Below, in pieces: positions 1 to 8,062 of a DNA stretch of 14,642 nt. Each line of letters begins with the position of its first letter. Within the stretch, counting starts at the first letter, position 1. The notes below the pieces were generated by a model. The model searched no databases. It saw only the letters and a list, made by a program, of their open reading frames with translations, and was not told the origin of the DNA. Made by a program: the position numbers and the translations under genes. This stretch comes from Parafilimonas sp. (GTDB lineage Bacteria; Bacteroidota; Bacteroidia; Chitinophagales; Chitinophagaceae), in the NCBI GenBank assembly GCA_023251275.1, contig JAHEZC010000009.1, positions 1-14,642 on the forward strand, in the 5' to 3' direction.

Positions 1-2448
1 GCCAACAACCGTCGGTTTAAGGATATCATTTTTGCCATCACCATTGGGAGTAAAGCCGGTGGGAACAAATATCTCCGGCAGTGTTTTGAATACGTGTACA
101 GTCATATCATCATAAGCGAAACATCCTTCAGGAGTGCTTACACGAACACGGTAGGTAACAGAATCAACAGAATATCCGAGTGTAACAACCGGGTTTGGAA
201 TGTTGGGGTCACTCATTCCCGTGGAAGGTGACCATGCATAGAGAATGCCTCCTGTTGCATTCATCTGCAATGGCTGATTTACCACAATAATGGTATCATT
301 GCCTGCAAATGCCGGCACATGGGGTATCACTGTAATCACTACCGTATCGTTGCCGGGCTTGCTGCAGCCGAGGGTATCGTAAGCGCTCAGTATATAAGCA
401 GTTGTTGACCCAGGACCTGCAATGGGGTTTAAGGTATTTTCATTTAACAAACTTCCGGGTGGAAACCATGCAAAACTGCTTCCCGTTATGCTGCCGTTTA
501 AAATTATGGAGGTGCTATAACAGATGCTTGTATCCTGTCCGGCTTCGGCTGCCGGGTATGGAGCCACTTTTATATTAATATCATCGGAAGCGACACATTT
601 TCCTACGCTTGCAGTTACATGATAAGCAATATTATTAAGAGGCCGAACAAAAGGATCACGTACGGTATAAGTGCTGATCCCGTCAACAGGTGACCAATTA
701 AAATACAATGCATTGGTGTTTGGATGAAGCTGAAAGCTGTCAGTCAGGCAAATGGAAGTATCCTGACCAATATCAACAAATACACTGCTGATCACATTTA
801 CTTTCACCGAGTCTGTATTTATGCATCCCAGGTCATTCAGGTTAACTAAATAGGTCGTTGTTTCTTTCGGATAAACAAGAGGAGTTGAACTGTTGGGGTC
901 AATAATATTATAACCGGGCAGCCAGTTTAAAATAGCTGTAGGGCTTGAAATGTTTGAAACGAGTTTAAGCGTATCAATGTTGCAGATAAGTGTATCGTGA
1001 AAAGGCAACAAAAGAGAAGGTTTATCCAGAATATTCAACTCTTTGGTGAGACTATCAGTACAGCCTTTGGTATTGGATACCACTAATTTCACATTTCTTG
1101 TGCCCGGGGATAAATATTGGTAAAAAGGATTTTGTGCCACAGATGTGTCAGAGCTTGAAGCGACATCTCCGAAATCCCATCGCCAGTTATAAACGTTACC
1201 ATATTGGGAAAAAGTACCATCAATAAAATGATAAGGGTTCTGAAAACAACTTCCGTCAAATGTAAAATCAGGAGTAAAACCAGGAAAAACATAAACCTGG
1301 GTAGTTCCGGAATCAACACATCCTACGTCTCCTGATACGATAAGTTTTGCCTGGTAAATACCGGTGTCCTGGTAAGTGTAAGTAGGCTTTGGTCGTGTAG
1401 AAGTATCCGATGCAATCGGTACAACACCAAAATCCCAAAAATAGCCCGTAATGTTTGGTGAAGTGGATTCATTTTCAAAAGTTACTGTAAACCCATCACA
1501 GGAAAGTATTTGTATCGGAAGTTCTGCTGCAACAAAATCACAAGTGCCTACTCTCAGGATAAAATCTTTGCGGTGCGTGCTGATGACATTGCCATTCCGC
1601 CATTCAGATACGCATACATTTACCACATAAGCTCCTCCCGGGGGAGCATTGCCATTAATAATACCGGTTTTCGGATCAATTGTTACACCAACGCCTAACG
1701 GGCTCGTACCCGAATATGATGATGCATACGTAACATTCCGATAAGGCGGGTTAGATGGGATTACGTTGGCTGAACTGATTGCGACACCCCTGTTGTAAGC
1801 ATAACAAAAAGCATAAGATAAGGAATCTCCATCAGGATCAGAAGCGCTGAAATCCAGTTTCAGATTTTTTTCCTGACAAACAAGAACAGTATCTTTCAAA
1901 GAAAAAACAGCGCTTGAATTAGTCCCATCTGCTCCCAAAATATTTGTTCCCGGTATCTCGCCAACATAAGTAGCTCCTTCTCCCGGCATACCATTTCCCC
2001 CCGGTATATCGAAAGTCTGAATATTGACAACACTATTGGAACGGCAACAGGTCTGGTAAGCAATTACATAACCCTCCGGTCTTCTTGGCAGTTCCTCCTT
2101 AAAAATATATGACCCTATCTGGTAGCATACTTCCGGAGGATTAATAATGCAACTGCTTGGAGAGTTTAAATTCAGCACCTCAAAAGAAGACCGCCCTACA
2201 TCTATACTCCGCAGCAAAGAGGATGGAGCGGAGTTTATAAAAATTCCAATCACGACATCGCCGGGAAGCACGGCGGCAGTGCCTACGGGATGACATTCCC
2301 TGAATAATCTCAGCGTTATTTCAAAACTATCGGAATTTGCAGAACGGCCGGGCCCCAGGTATTTATAAAACATTTCCCCTCCTGCTATATGACCGGCAAA
2401 AGAGTTTATTGATATGAATAAAGCATACAGTGTAATAGTTTTTTTCAT
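1..2448 (-). CDS. Secreted PKD/Ig-repeat protein with type IX (type B) sorting domain, C-terminus cut by the window edge
   Basis: An uninterrupted frame of 816 codons runs from an ATG at 2448 to position 1 with no stop, so the 3' end is missing. Residues 1-18 form a signal peptide (MKK, then a hydrophobic stretch ending SFA-G). Residues 19-135 are a cysteine-containing N-terminal domain starting HIAGGEM, common in large Bacteroidota surface proteins. Residues 195-300 look Ig-like (SDPDGDSLSYAF, then IDPKTGIINGNAP). Two PKD domains follow at about 309-385 and 390-474, each with a WDFG core (338-341 and 424-427). Four Ig-like repeats occupy 477-787. From residue 792 the sequence IFVPTGFTPNGDGKNDIL is the opening of the gliding-motility-associated C-terminal domain, the T9SS type B signal. 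The protein should be exported by Sec and then secreted or anchored outside by T9SS. It starts 9 bases after the hydrolase stop, so it probably shares that transcript. The ligand is unknown; an adhesin or structural role is inferred. Confidence 0.9.
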   Translation of the reverse strand, partial: MKKTITLYALFISINSFAGHIAGGEMFYKYLGPGRSANSDSFEITLRLFRECHPVGTAAVLPGDVVIGIFINSAPSSLLRSIDVGRSSFEVLNLNSPSSCIINPPEVCYQIGSYIFKEELPRRPEGYVIAYQTCCRSNSVVNIQTFDIPGGNGMPGEGATYVGEIPGTNILGADGTNSSAVFSLKDTVLVCQEKNLKLDFSASDPDGDSLSYAFCYAYNRGVAISSANVIPSNPPYRNVTYASSYSGTSPLGVGVTIDPKTGIINGNAPPGGAYVVNVCVSEWRNGNVISTHRKDFILRVGTCDFVAAELPIQILSCDGFTVTFENESTSPNITGYFWDFGVVPIASDTSTRPKPTYTYQDTGIYQAKLIVSGDVGCVDSGTTQVYVFPGFTPDFTFDGSCFQNPYHFIDGTFSQYGNVYNWRWDFGDVASSSDTSVAQNPFYQYLSPGTRNVKLVVSNTKGCTDSLTKELNILDKPSLLLPFHDTLICNIDTLKLVSNISSPTAILNWLPGYNIIDPNSSTPLVYPKETTTYLVNLNDLGCINTDSVKVNVISSVFVDIGQDTSICLTDSFQLHPNTNALYFNWSPVDGISTYTVRDPFVRPLNNIAYHVTASVGKCVASDDINIKVAPYPAAEAGQDTSICYSTSIILNGSITGSSFAWFPPGSLLNENTLNPIAGPGSTTAYILSAYDTLGCSKPGNDTVVITVIPHVPAFAGNDTIIVVNQPLQMNATGGILYAWSPSTGMSDPNIPNPVVTLGYSVDSVTYRVRVSTPEGCFAYDDMTVHVFKTLPEIFVPTGFTPNGDGKNDILKPTVVG
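88..1020 (-). repeat. Four tandem Ig-like repeats of about 77 residues, inside the secreted protein gene
   Basis: The encoded protein repeats a unit of 75-80 residues at 477-556, 557-633, 634-712 and 713-787. Each unit opens with a D-T (DTLIC, QDTSIC, QDTSIC, NDTIIV), has an aromatic-W-P or W-x-P turn about 26 residues later (NWLPG, NWSP, AWFPP, AWSPS), and ends with a T-x-Y beta strand followed by a G-C or similar. The repeats are diverged at DNA level, so they are protein-level repeats rather than recent duplications. They probably form a stalk holding the N-terminal domains away from the surface. Confidence 0.75.
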
Positions 2449-2457
2449 TCCCTCAGT

Positions 2458-3273
2458 TCATTCAATTTCACTGATAAAATTCAATAAGTATTGGTTCACT
2501 TTTTCCGTTGCCTCCCACATGCCCTCGTGCGCCACATTTTCGAGGATATGAATATATGCAGTTTTGGGCAGGTGTGTTTGCTGTAATACATCATTTAACG
2601 GCGCCACAACATCTTCTGTTCCTATGACAAAGAAAACGGGGAGTTCGCTGCCACGCAATACATGCGTTCTGTCAGGGCGGTTCATCATGGCGAGGTTATA
2701 TTCCTGCAAGGCTTTTTTGGAAAAATTTTTTCCCTGTTCAATGAGTTCTTTTACTTTTTCAGGATATTTAGTCTTAAATTTTTTAGAGAATAATTTTGGT
2801 ATCGCAGCTTTTAAAAAAGCATAGCTGCCGTATTGATCAATCGTTTTATTACTGCGCAGGCGGTTTTGTTTTTTTTCCTCATCTTCCCCAAAGGCGGTAG
2901 AATGGATGAGTCCAAATGCTTTTAATAAACCGGGATATTTCTCAGCAAATGCAAGCGTAATATACCCGCCCATACTATGACCGAGCATAATGATCTGAGC
3001 AATGTTTTCGTGTTGAAGCAAAGCGTACATACAATCGGCATAATCTGTTATGGCAACTTCTGATACATGTTGCAGGATACCTGAATTACCAGAGCCGGGA
3101 ATATCAGGCAAAAAGATCTGGTATTGTTCTTTTAAAAACTCCGCCTGCTTATCCCAGATCTGGCTATCTTCCCCAAAGCCATGAAGCAACATGACAGGTT
3201 TTCCCTCACCTTCGATCCTGTAAAAAATATCGGCATTATTATATCGAAACGTTTTTTGCATGAAGGGAGACAT
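2458..3273 (-). CDS. Alpha/beta hydrolase
   Basis: A 271-residue single-domain alpha/beta hydrolase with a full catalytic triad. The oxyanion-loop motif is HGFGED at 31-36, the nucleophile elbow GHSMGG puts Ser at 100, the acid is Asp221 in IGTEDVV, and the base is His249 in NVAHEGMW. There is no signal peptide, so it should be cytoplasmic. The fold suits small ester, lactone or amide substrates; the sequence does not fix which. The ATG at 3273 shares its A with the last base of the lnt stop (TAATG), which suggests translational coupling. An in-frame ATG at residue 5 is an equally plausible start. The stop lies 9 bases before the next gene. Placement in a group with lnt does not by itself imply a lipid substrate. 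Confidence 0.88.
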   Translation of the reverse strand: MSPFMQKTFRYNNADIFYRIEGEGKPVMLLHGFGEDSQIWDKQAEFLKEQYQIFLPDIPGSGNSGILQHVSEVAITDYADCMYALLQHENIAQIIMLGHSMGGYITLAFAEKYPGLLKAFGLIHSTAFGEDEEKKQNRLRSNKTIDQYGSYAFLKAAIPKLFSKKFKTKYPEKVKELIEQGKNFSKKALQEYNLAMMNRPDRTHVLRGSELPVFFVIGTEDVVAPLNDVLQQTHLPKTAYIHILENVAHEGMWEATEKVNQYLLNFISEIE

Positions 3274-4913
3274 TATTTCATGAGCATTTTTTTAATAGTT
3301 ACTACCACGTTCCACATAATCAGCAGACCGCCTGAAGCCAAAGCAATTTTTGATAAGATATCTCCATATCGTACATAAAACGTTTCTCCATCTTCAACAG
3401 GTATTTGAGCTTTAATAAAAGCTGCCTTATTCCAGGGTTGCGTTTGTATCACGTCGCCACAATTATCAATCACGGCTGAAATGCCTGTATTGGCGCTGCG
3501 TGCAATCCATTTTCTTGTTTCAACGGCACGCAACCTTGCGTAAGCAAGATGTTGCTTATGCCCCGATGTATTGCCCCACCAGCCATCATTGGTGATAATC
3601 GTTAAAAGATTTGCGCCCTTTCGCACATACCCGGCAACATATTCGCCATAAATGCTTTCGTAACATATAATCGGTGCAACCACATAAGGATCGTCATTTT
3701 CTTTCAGCACTGATGCTTCTTTATCGCGGCCATACCCGCCGGTAGTGCCGCCGAATTTTTCGAAAACAGGCGCCATCCATCTCAAAAAATCAGGAAGCGT
3801 TTCCACGCCTGGTACAAGCTTACTCTTATTATAAAATTGTAAAGGGTTATCTTTTTTTATGGCTGTTGCCGAATTAAATTCATCATAATAAATATTTTCT
3901 CTTTCATCAAGACGTGCTGTAGGGGTGGCTTTATGTGGTCCATAAGTTTTATATGATTCAATTCCGGTAACCAAAGTAATATCGGGATGCCTGTTTACAA
4001 AATCAAATACGGGCTTGCAGTAATGTACCTCCTTCAGTCCATCCTGTGGAAGGGACTGCGACAATGCCGTTTCCGGCCAGATGACGAGGCGCGTATTGCT
4101 GTCAAGATCTTTTTCAGAAAGTGAAATCAGTAAATTCATCTGGTCAGAAATAGTAGCAGCATCAAATTTATTATTGTAAGGATCAATATTAGGTTGTACA
4201 ATGATGACATTACTTAAATTGTCAAATTGCTTTACCGTTTTATTGTCTGGGGTAAGGATGAAGGACAGTATAAATGGCACGGAAATAAGGAGTAAAAGAG
4301 GAATTAAAAATTTAAAACTGAAAAAGCGGTATTGGTCGTTTCTTTTTTTAAATCCCAGGTACAATAAAATATTCACCAATAATACCCATAATGTGCCGCT
4401 GCTGGTGCCTGTGTATTCATACCACTGCACCCAACCCGGATGCACGGCAAAAACATTTCCAATTGTGAGCCAGGGCCAGCTTAGCTGCCAGTTCAGATGA
4501 ATGTATTCAAAGCTCATCCAGAAAATGATAAGTGATGCATACCCGATATTGTCTCCAAATTTTCTTTTGAATATGCGAAAACCCCACCACGGCAAAGTCA
4601 TCAGCAGGCTGTTGGCAACAATGGCGCCGATAGAGCCCACATCGGTTGAGTTCCATATCCACCAGGTAGTGCCGGCATTCCATACCAGCAACGTGATGAA
4701 TGAATAAAAAAAGAAGCTTAATTTTTTCTCAGTAATATCTGCCAACATCAATAGCGGTATCCATGCAAAAAAAATAAGAAATGTAAAAGGAGAAACCGGC
4801 CAAGCTGCCCACAATAGTATGCCTGATATAAGGCTAAGAAGAATTGGATGTATTTTTTTCAATCCTGGTTTTTTTGAGTGCGAAAGTTCGGGATTATTCC
4901 AATGTGCATTCAA
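3273..4913 (-). CDS. lnt: Apolipoprotein N-acyltransferase
   Basis: This integral inner-membrane enzyme moves an acyl chain from a phospholipid to the N-terminal cysteine of processed lipoproteins, the last step of lipoprotein maturation. The 546 residues have the family layout: hydrophobic membrane segments over about 20-220, a nitrilase-like periplasmic domain over about 235-500, and a last membrane helix at about 518-540. The catalytic triad is visible as Glu281 (VIWPETALSQ), Lys363 (YNKSKLVPG) and Cys417 (PIICYES). The loop after the lysine reads LVPGVE where the E. coli enzyme has LVPFGE. The segment between Glu281 and Lys363 is 82 residues, against 68 in E. coli, so an insertion sits near 320-350. 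It is the first gene of the leftward group; the lipoprotein amidase at 8063 is one possible client in this window. Confidence 0.97.
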   Translation of the reverse strand: MNAHWNNPELSHSKKPGLKKIHPILLSLISGILLWAAWPVSPFTFLIFFAWIPLLMLADITEKKLSFFFYSFITLLVWNAGTTWWIWNSTDVGSIGAIVANSLLMTLPWWGFRIFKRKFGDNIGYASLIIFWMSFEYIHLNWQLSWPWLTIGNVFAVHPGWVQWYEYTGTSSGTLWVLLVNILLYLGFKKRNDQYRFFSFKFLIPLLLLISVPFILSFILTPDNKTVKQFDNLSNVIIVQPNIDPYNNKFDAATISDQMNLLISLSEKDLDSNTRLVIWPETALSQSLPQDGLKEVHYCKPVFDFVNRHPDITLVTGIESYKTYGPHKATPTARLDERENIYYDEFNSATAIKKDNPLQFYNKSKLVPGVETLPDFLRWMAPVFEKFGGTTGGYGRDKEASVLKENDDPYVVAPIICYESIYGEYVAGYVRKGANLLTIITNDGWWGNTSGHKQHLAYARLRAVETRKWIARSANTGISAVIDNCGDVIQTQPWNKAAFIKAQIPVEDGETFYVRYGDILSKIALASGGLLIMWNVVVTIKKMLMK

Positions 4914-5159
4914 TAATTTTGAGTGAAATATAAAGTAAGCCGGGCTGGGAAGTTTTTTTTGATTTCAAAACAGACCCCAAAGCTGACCGGGTTAGTGGGT
5001 TATTCCATTTGAAAAAAATTAGCTTTTCCTCGCGGATTAAAATAGAAATAAAAAGAATTTTAAAAAGAAATCAATATTAGAAGCTGCCTGTAGTACCGGA
5101 TAGGTTATTTTTAATGAGTTTTTATTTACCTGATCTGTTCTCTTATCAAACTAAATGTG
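4914..5159. promoter_or_regulatory. Divergent intergenic region between lnt and the ester hydrolase gene
   Basis: These 246 bases separate two genes that point away from each other, so promoters for both should lie here. The sequence is AT-rich with A and T runs, but I find no exact TAnnTTTG box with a properly spaced -33 TTG on either strand. The closest on the plus strand is TATTTTTA at 5106-5113 (last base wrong), about 47 bases before the start. No stable hairpin or small open frame stands out. Calling this a promoter region rests on gene order only. Confidence 0.5.
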
Positions 5160-7007
5160 ATGTATAAAAATTTTTTTGTTATCAGCATATTGGTGATTGT
5201 TTCTCTGAATTTATCAGCCCAGGCTGACACTATTGTTTTGTATAAAAAAAGTTCTGTAATGATTCCCATGCGGGATGGAGTGAAATTGTTTACGGTAATT
5301 TTGTCTCCGCTGAATGCAAAATCCGCTGTGCCCATTCTATTAAAACGCACACCTTATGGTGCTGAATTAAACTTACCAGATGGAGGCAGCATGAATGTAA
5401 ATGAATTTTCCGGTTATACTTTGGAGATGGCGAAAGGCGGCTATTATTTTGTGACGCAGGATATTCGCGGCAAATACAAAAGTGAAGGCAGTATGGAAAT
5501 TCATCAACCACTTATTCATCGAATAATTAAAGGTTCAGTTGATGAAAGCACTGATACTTATGATACCATTGTCTGGCTTGTAAAAAATCTTGAAAATAAT
5601 AATGGTAAAGCGGGCATATATGGCATTTCTTATCCGGGCTGGCTCGCATTGGTCGGAGCTGTAGATCCGCATCCTGCTTTGAAAGCAGCTTCTGAACAGG
5701 CCTGTATGGGCGATTTATTTCTTGGCGATGATTTTCATCACAACGGCGCCTTTCGGTTAAGCTATGGAATGGAATATACTTATGACGTAGAGTTTGACAA
5801 AACCACCTCCAGTGATTTTCCCTTTCCGCAATTTGACCTGTACAATTGGTATCTGAATTTAGGTTCATTGAAAAATGTAAATGAAAAATATTTTCACCAT
5901 AAAATTCCTACCTGGAACAATTTTGTAAAGCATCCGGACTATGACAGTTTCTGGCAGCAAAATTCGCCGCTCAATTATGTTGATCACCCCCAAATACCTA
6001 TGCTGCATGTGGGCGGTTATTATGACCAGGAAGACATAAATGGACCCCAGCTTATGTATGAACACATGGAGAAGAAAGATAGTTTTAACCGTAACTATAT
6101 TTGTTTGGGACCCTGGAATCATGGCCAATGGGCAAGCAACACGGCAGATAGTTTGGGTAAAATTTCTTTTGAAAGTAAAACAGCAGTATGGTTTCATGCC
6201 TTGCAGGCAAATTGGTTCAATTACTGGTTAAAAGGAATCGGCGATGGAAAATTTGAAGAGGCTTATTGTTTTCAAACGGGGAGCAACCAATGGAAAACAT
6301 ACACTTCATGGCCTCCAAAAGAAGCAGTTGCAAAAAAATTATATGCTCATACCGATGGCACTTGCGGGTTTAATAAACCGACAGAGACATCCGGTTATGT
6401 GAGCTATACCAGCGATCCAAAGAAACCTGTTCCTTATCGTACTTTGCCCATTGAAGCCACTTACGGAAAGGGAAGCAGGTGGAAACCCTGGCAGGTGGAA
6501 GATCAGCGGTTTGTTTATACAAGACCCGATGTAATCAGCTTTATATTGGATCCTTTGAGCGAAGATGTTACCGTTACAGGGACTGTAGTTGCCCATCTTT
6601 TTGCAGGCACATCGGGTACTGATGCGGATTGGGTTGTAAAGCTTATTGATGTATATCCTGATTACGATAAAATAAATTATCAGATGAGCGGTTACCAACT
6701 GCCTGTCGCTATGGAAGTTTTTCGTGGCAGGTACCGGAAAAGTTTTACTGATCCCTCTCCGCTGACACCCAACAAACCCGAAGAATTTATCATTGATCTG
6801 CACCAGGTCAATCATTGTTTTAAAAAAGGCCACCGGATGATGATTCAGGTACAGAGTTCCTGGTTTCCTGTAATTGACAGAAATCCGCAAAAATATGTTC
6901 CCAATATTTTTGAAGCAAAAGAATCGGATTACATTAAAGCGCAACAGCGTATTTTTTGCAATAGTCAGCAAGCCACTTACATTGAATTACCCGTGATGAA
7001 TAAATAA
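5160..7007 (+). CDS. Secreted CocE/NonD-family hydrolase, alpha-amino-acid ester hydrolase type
   Basis: A 615-residue exported serine hydrolase. Residues 1-20 are a signal peptide (MYKNFF, hydrophobic core, cut near LSAQ). The alpha/beta-hydrolase domain shows nucleophile Ser157 in GISYPG, Asp289 in GGYYDQED and His321 in GPWNHGQW. The C-terminal part (about 430-610) is the jelly-roll domain usual for the CocE/X-Pro dipeptidyl-peptidase group. Three acidic residues, Asp191 (in FLGDDFHHNG), Glu291 and Asp292, fall where alpha-amino-acid ester hydrolases hold the substrate's free amino group, and Tyr158 and Tyr66 fit the oxyanion positions. Such enzymes hydrolyse alpha-amino esters and amides and can act on beta-lactams such as ampicillin or cephalexin; a natural role in dipeptide or ester use is possible. 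I chose ATG 5160 over GTG 5157, which would only add one residue. No SD is seen. Confidence 0.92.
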   Translation: MYKNFFVISILVIVSLNLSAQADTIVLYKKSSVMIPMRDGVKLFTVILSPLNAKSAVPILLKRTPYGAELNLPDGGSMNVNEFSGYTLEMAKGGYYFVTQDIRGKYKSEGSMEIHQPLIHRIIKGSVDESTDTYDTIVWLVKNLENNNGKAGIYGISYPGWLALVGAVDPHPALKAASEQACMGDLFLGDDFHHNGAFRLSYGMEYTYDVEFDKTTSSDFPFPQFDLYNWYLNLGSLKNVNEKYFHHKIPTWNNFVKHPDYDSFWQQNSPLNYVDHPQIPMLHVGGYYDQEDINGPQLMYEHMEKKDSFNRNYICLGPWNHGQWASNTADSLGKISFESKTAVWFHALQANWFNYWLKGIGDGKFEEAYCFQTGSNQWKTYTSWPPKEAVAKKLYAHTDGTCGFNKPTETSGYVSYTSDPKKPVPYRTLPIEATYGKGSRWKPWQVEDQRFVYTRPDVISFILDPLSEDVTVTGTVVAHLFAGTSGTDADWVVKLIDVYPDYDKINYQMSGYQLPVAMEVFRGRYRKSFTDPSPLTPNKPEEFIIDLHQVNHCFKKGHRMMIQVQSSWFPVIDRNPQKYVPNIFEAKESDYIKAQQRIFCNSQQATYIELPVMNK

Positions 7008-7085
7008 GAATGAATAGTCATAATATTTTTTAATTTTTAAAATAGCCCTGCTATTGTTGATGTTTCCACTGCTTTTGAATGTTAG

Positions 7086-7097
7086 CGGAATATTCCG
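7086..7097. repeat. Perfect 12-base palindrome (CGGAATATTCCG) upstream of the protease gene
   Basis: Six bases pair exactly with the next six. A palindrome of this length is expected a few times by chance in a window this size, so alone it means little. Its position adds interest: it covers where the -33 element would sit for the -7 box at 7109-7116, so it could be an operator or activator site. Confidence 0.3.
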
Positions 7098-7108
7098 GTG
7101 CAGATGAG

Positions 7109-7116
7109 TATTTTTG
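7109..7116 (+). promoter_or_regulatory. Candidate Bacteroidota -7 promoter box (TATTTTTG)
   Basis: This is an exact match to the TAnnTTTG -7 element of Bacteroidota primary-sigma promoters. Transcription would begin near 7122, giving a leader of about 42 bases before the protease ATG at 7164. No TTG lies at the usual 17-23 base spacing upstream; the nearest TTTG (7074-7077) is 31 bases away. The box lies in AT-rich sequence, so a chance match is possible. Confidence 0.35.
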
Positions 7117-7163
7117 ATTAAAATAAGTGAAGGCATTAATTATAAACCCGTTTAATTAATCAA

Positions 7164-8048
7164 ATGTTTGAAGCTGCGATAGAAAAAGTTTTACAGTTTA
7201 CAAGACCCATTCATACAATTTCAAGAACGTACAGCGGATTGATATTGCCTGGCAGCGCTACATTTTTTTTCGTCAACGATAATGGAGTTGCAGTTACATG
7301 CAGGCATGTTGTGAACCAAATACCTTCTGCAGAAAACATAAACCAGGCATTTGCAAAATTCAAAGCGGAAAGAGACAGCTTGGCGAAAGACAATAAATAT
7401 AAAAAAAACTTACTTGGCCTGGAAGTAAAATACAGCTACAACCCCGAAACAACCATGCAGCTAAAAACCAATTTTCTCAATTGCTTTGATAAGATTGATA
7501 AAATAGACTTTCATGCACATCCCGCCTTAGACCTTGCTATCCTTGAATTTAAAGGATTTACCAAAGCATACTATACTTCGCATGCCTCTTTTATCAGTGA
7601 TAGTTCTAAAATGAAACCCGGAAAATATTTATGCAGGGTAGGTTTTCCTTTCCCGGAGTTTAATAATTTCCGGCACAACGTGGAGAAAGATGATATCGAA
7701 TGGACAAATACAGGCAACACCAATTCACCATCTTTCCCGATTGACGGGATCATCACAAGATTTGTCGGTAACCAAAGCGGCATTACAGGAATTGAATTAA
7801 GCACTCCGGGTCTCAGAGGACAAAGCGGCGGGCCTCTCTTCGATACGGACGGAAGAATCTATGGTATGCAGTTCGCCACAAATCATTTGCATCTTGGCTT
7901 TGATATAAAGGATAAGGAAATTATTCATGGCGGAAAGAAAAGCAAAGTTTCAAACTATCCCTTCTTACATGTCGGTATTTGTGTGCATGTGGACAGGATC
8001 AAAGAATTTCTAACTGAGCATAAAATCAATTTTAGTGAAGCAGATTAA
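7164..8048 (+). CDS. Trypsin-fold serine protease without signal peptide
   Basis: A 294-residue protein with a chymotrypsin/trypsin-like domain. The triad is visible: His48 in VTCRHVV, Asp123 in HPALDLAIL and Ser221 in GLRGQSGGPLFD. The core after the serine (DTDGRIYGMQFATN) is the usual second-barrel strand. A charged, probably helical insertion of about 55 residues (52-110) lies between His and Asp. There is no signal peptide, membrane segment or PDZ domain, so it does not look like a DegP/HtrA enzyme and should stay in the cytoplasm unless exported another way. The substrate is unknown. It ends 14 bases before the amidase start, so the two are probably co-transcribed; the gap to the upstream hydrolase is 156 bases and holds a candidate promoter. 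ATG 7164 is the only sensible start, and no SD precedes it. Confidence 0.85.
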   Translation: MFEAAIEKVLQFTRPIHTISRTYSGLILPGSATFFFVNDNGVAVTCRHVVNQIPSAENINQAFAKFKAERDSLAKDNKYKKNLLGLEVKYSYNPETTMQLKTNFLNCFDKIDKIDFHAHPALDLAILEFKGFTKAYYTSHASFISDSSKMKPGKYLCRVGFPFPEFNNFRHNVEKDDIEWTNTGNTNSPSFPIDGIITRFVGNQSGITGIELSTPGLRGQSGGPLFDTDGRIYGMQFATNHLHLGFDIKDKEIIHGGKKSKVSNYPFLHVGICVHVDRIKEFLTEHKINFSEAD

Positions 8049-8062
8049 AAAATAATTTTTCT

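Noticed and set aside
6339..6971. Long open frame on the minus strand opposite the ester hydrolase gene (210 codons)
   Set aside because: Antisense to a clear enzyme gene; the translation shows no domain or signal that would support it.
7041..7055. Hairpin AATAG-CCCTG-CTATT after the ester hydrolase gene, as a terminator
   Set aside because: Only five AT-rich pairs and no clean T run after it on the plus strand.
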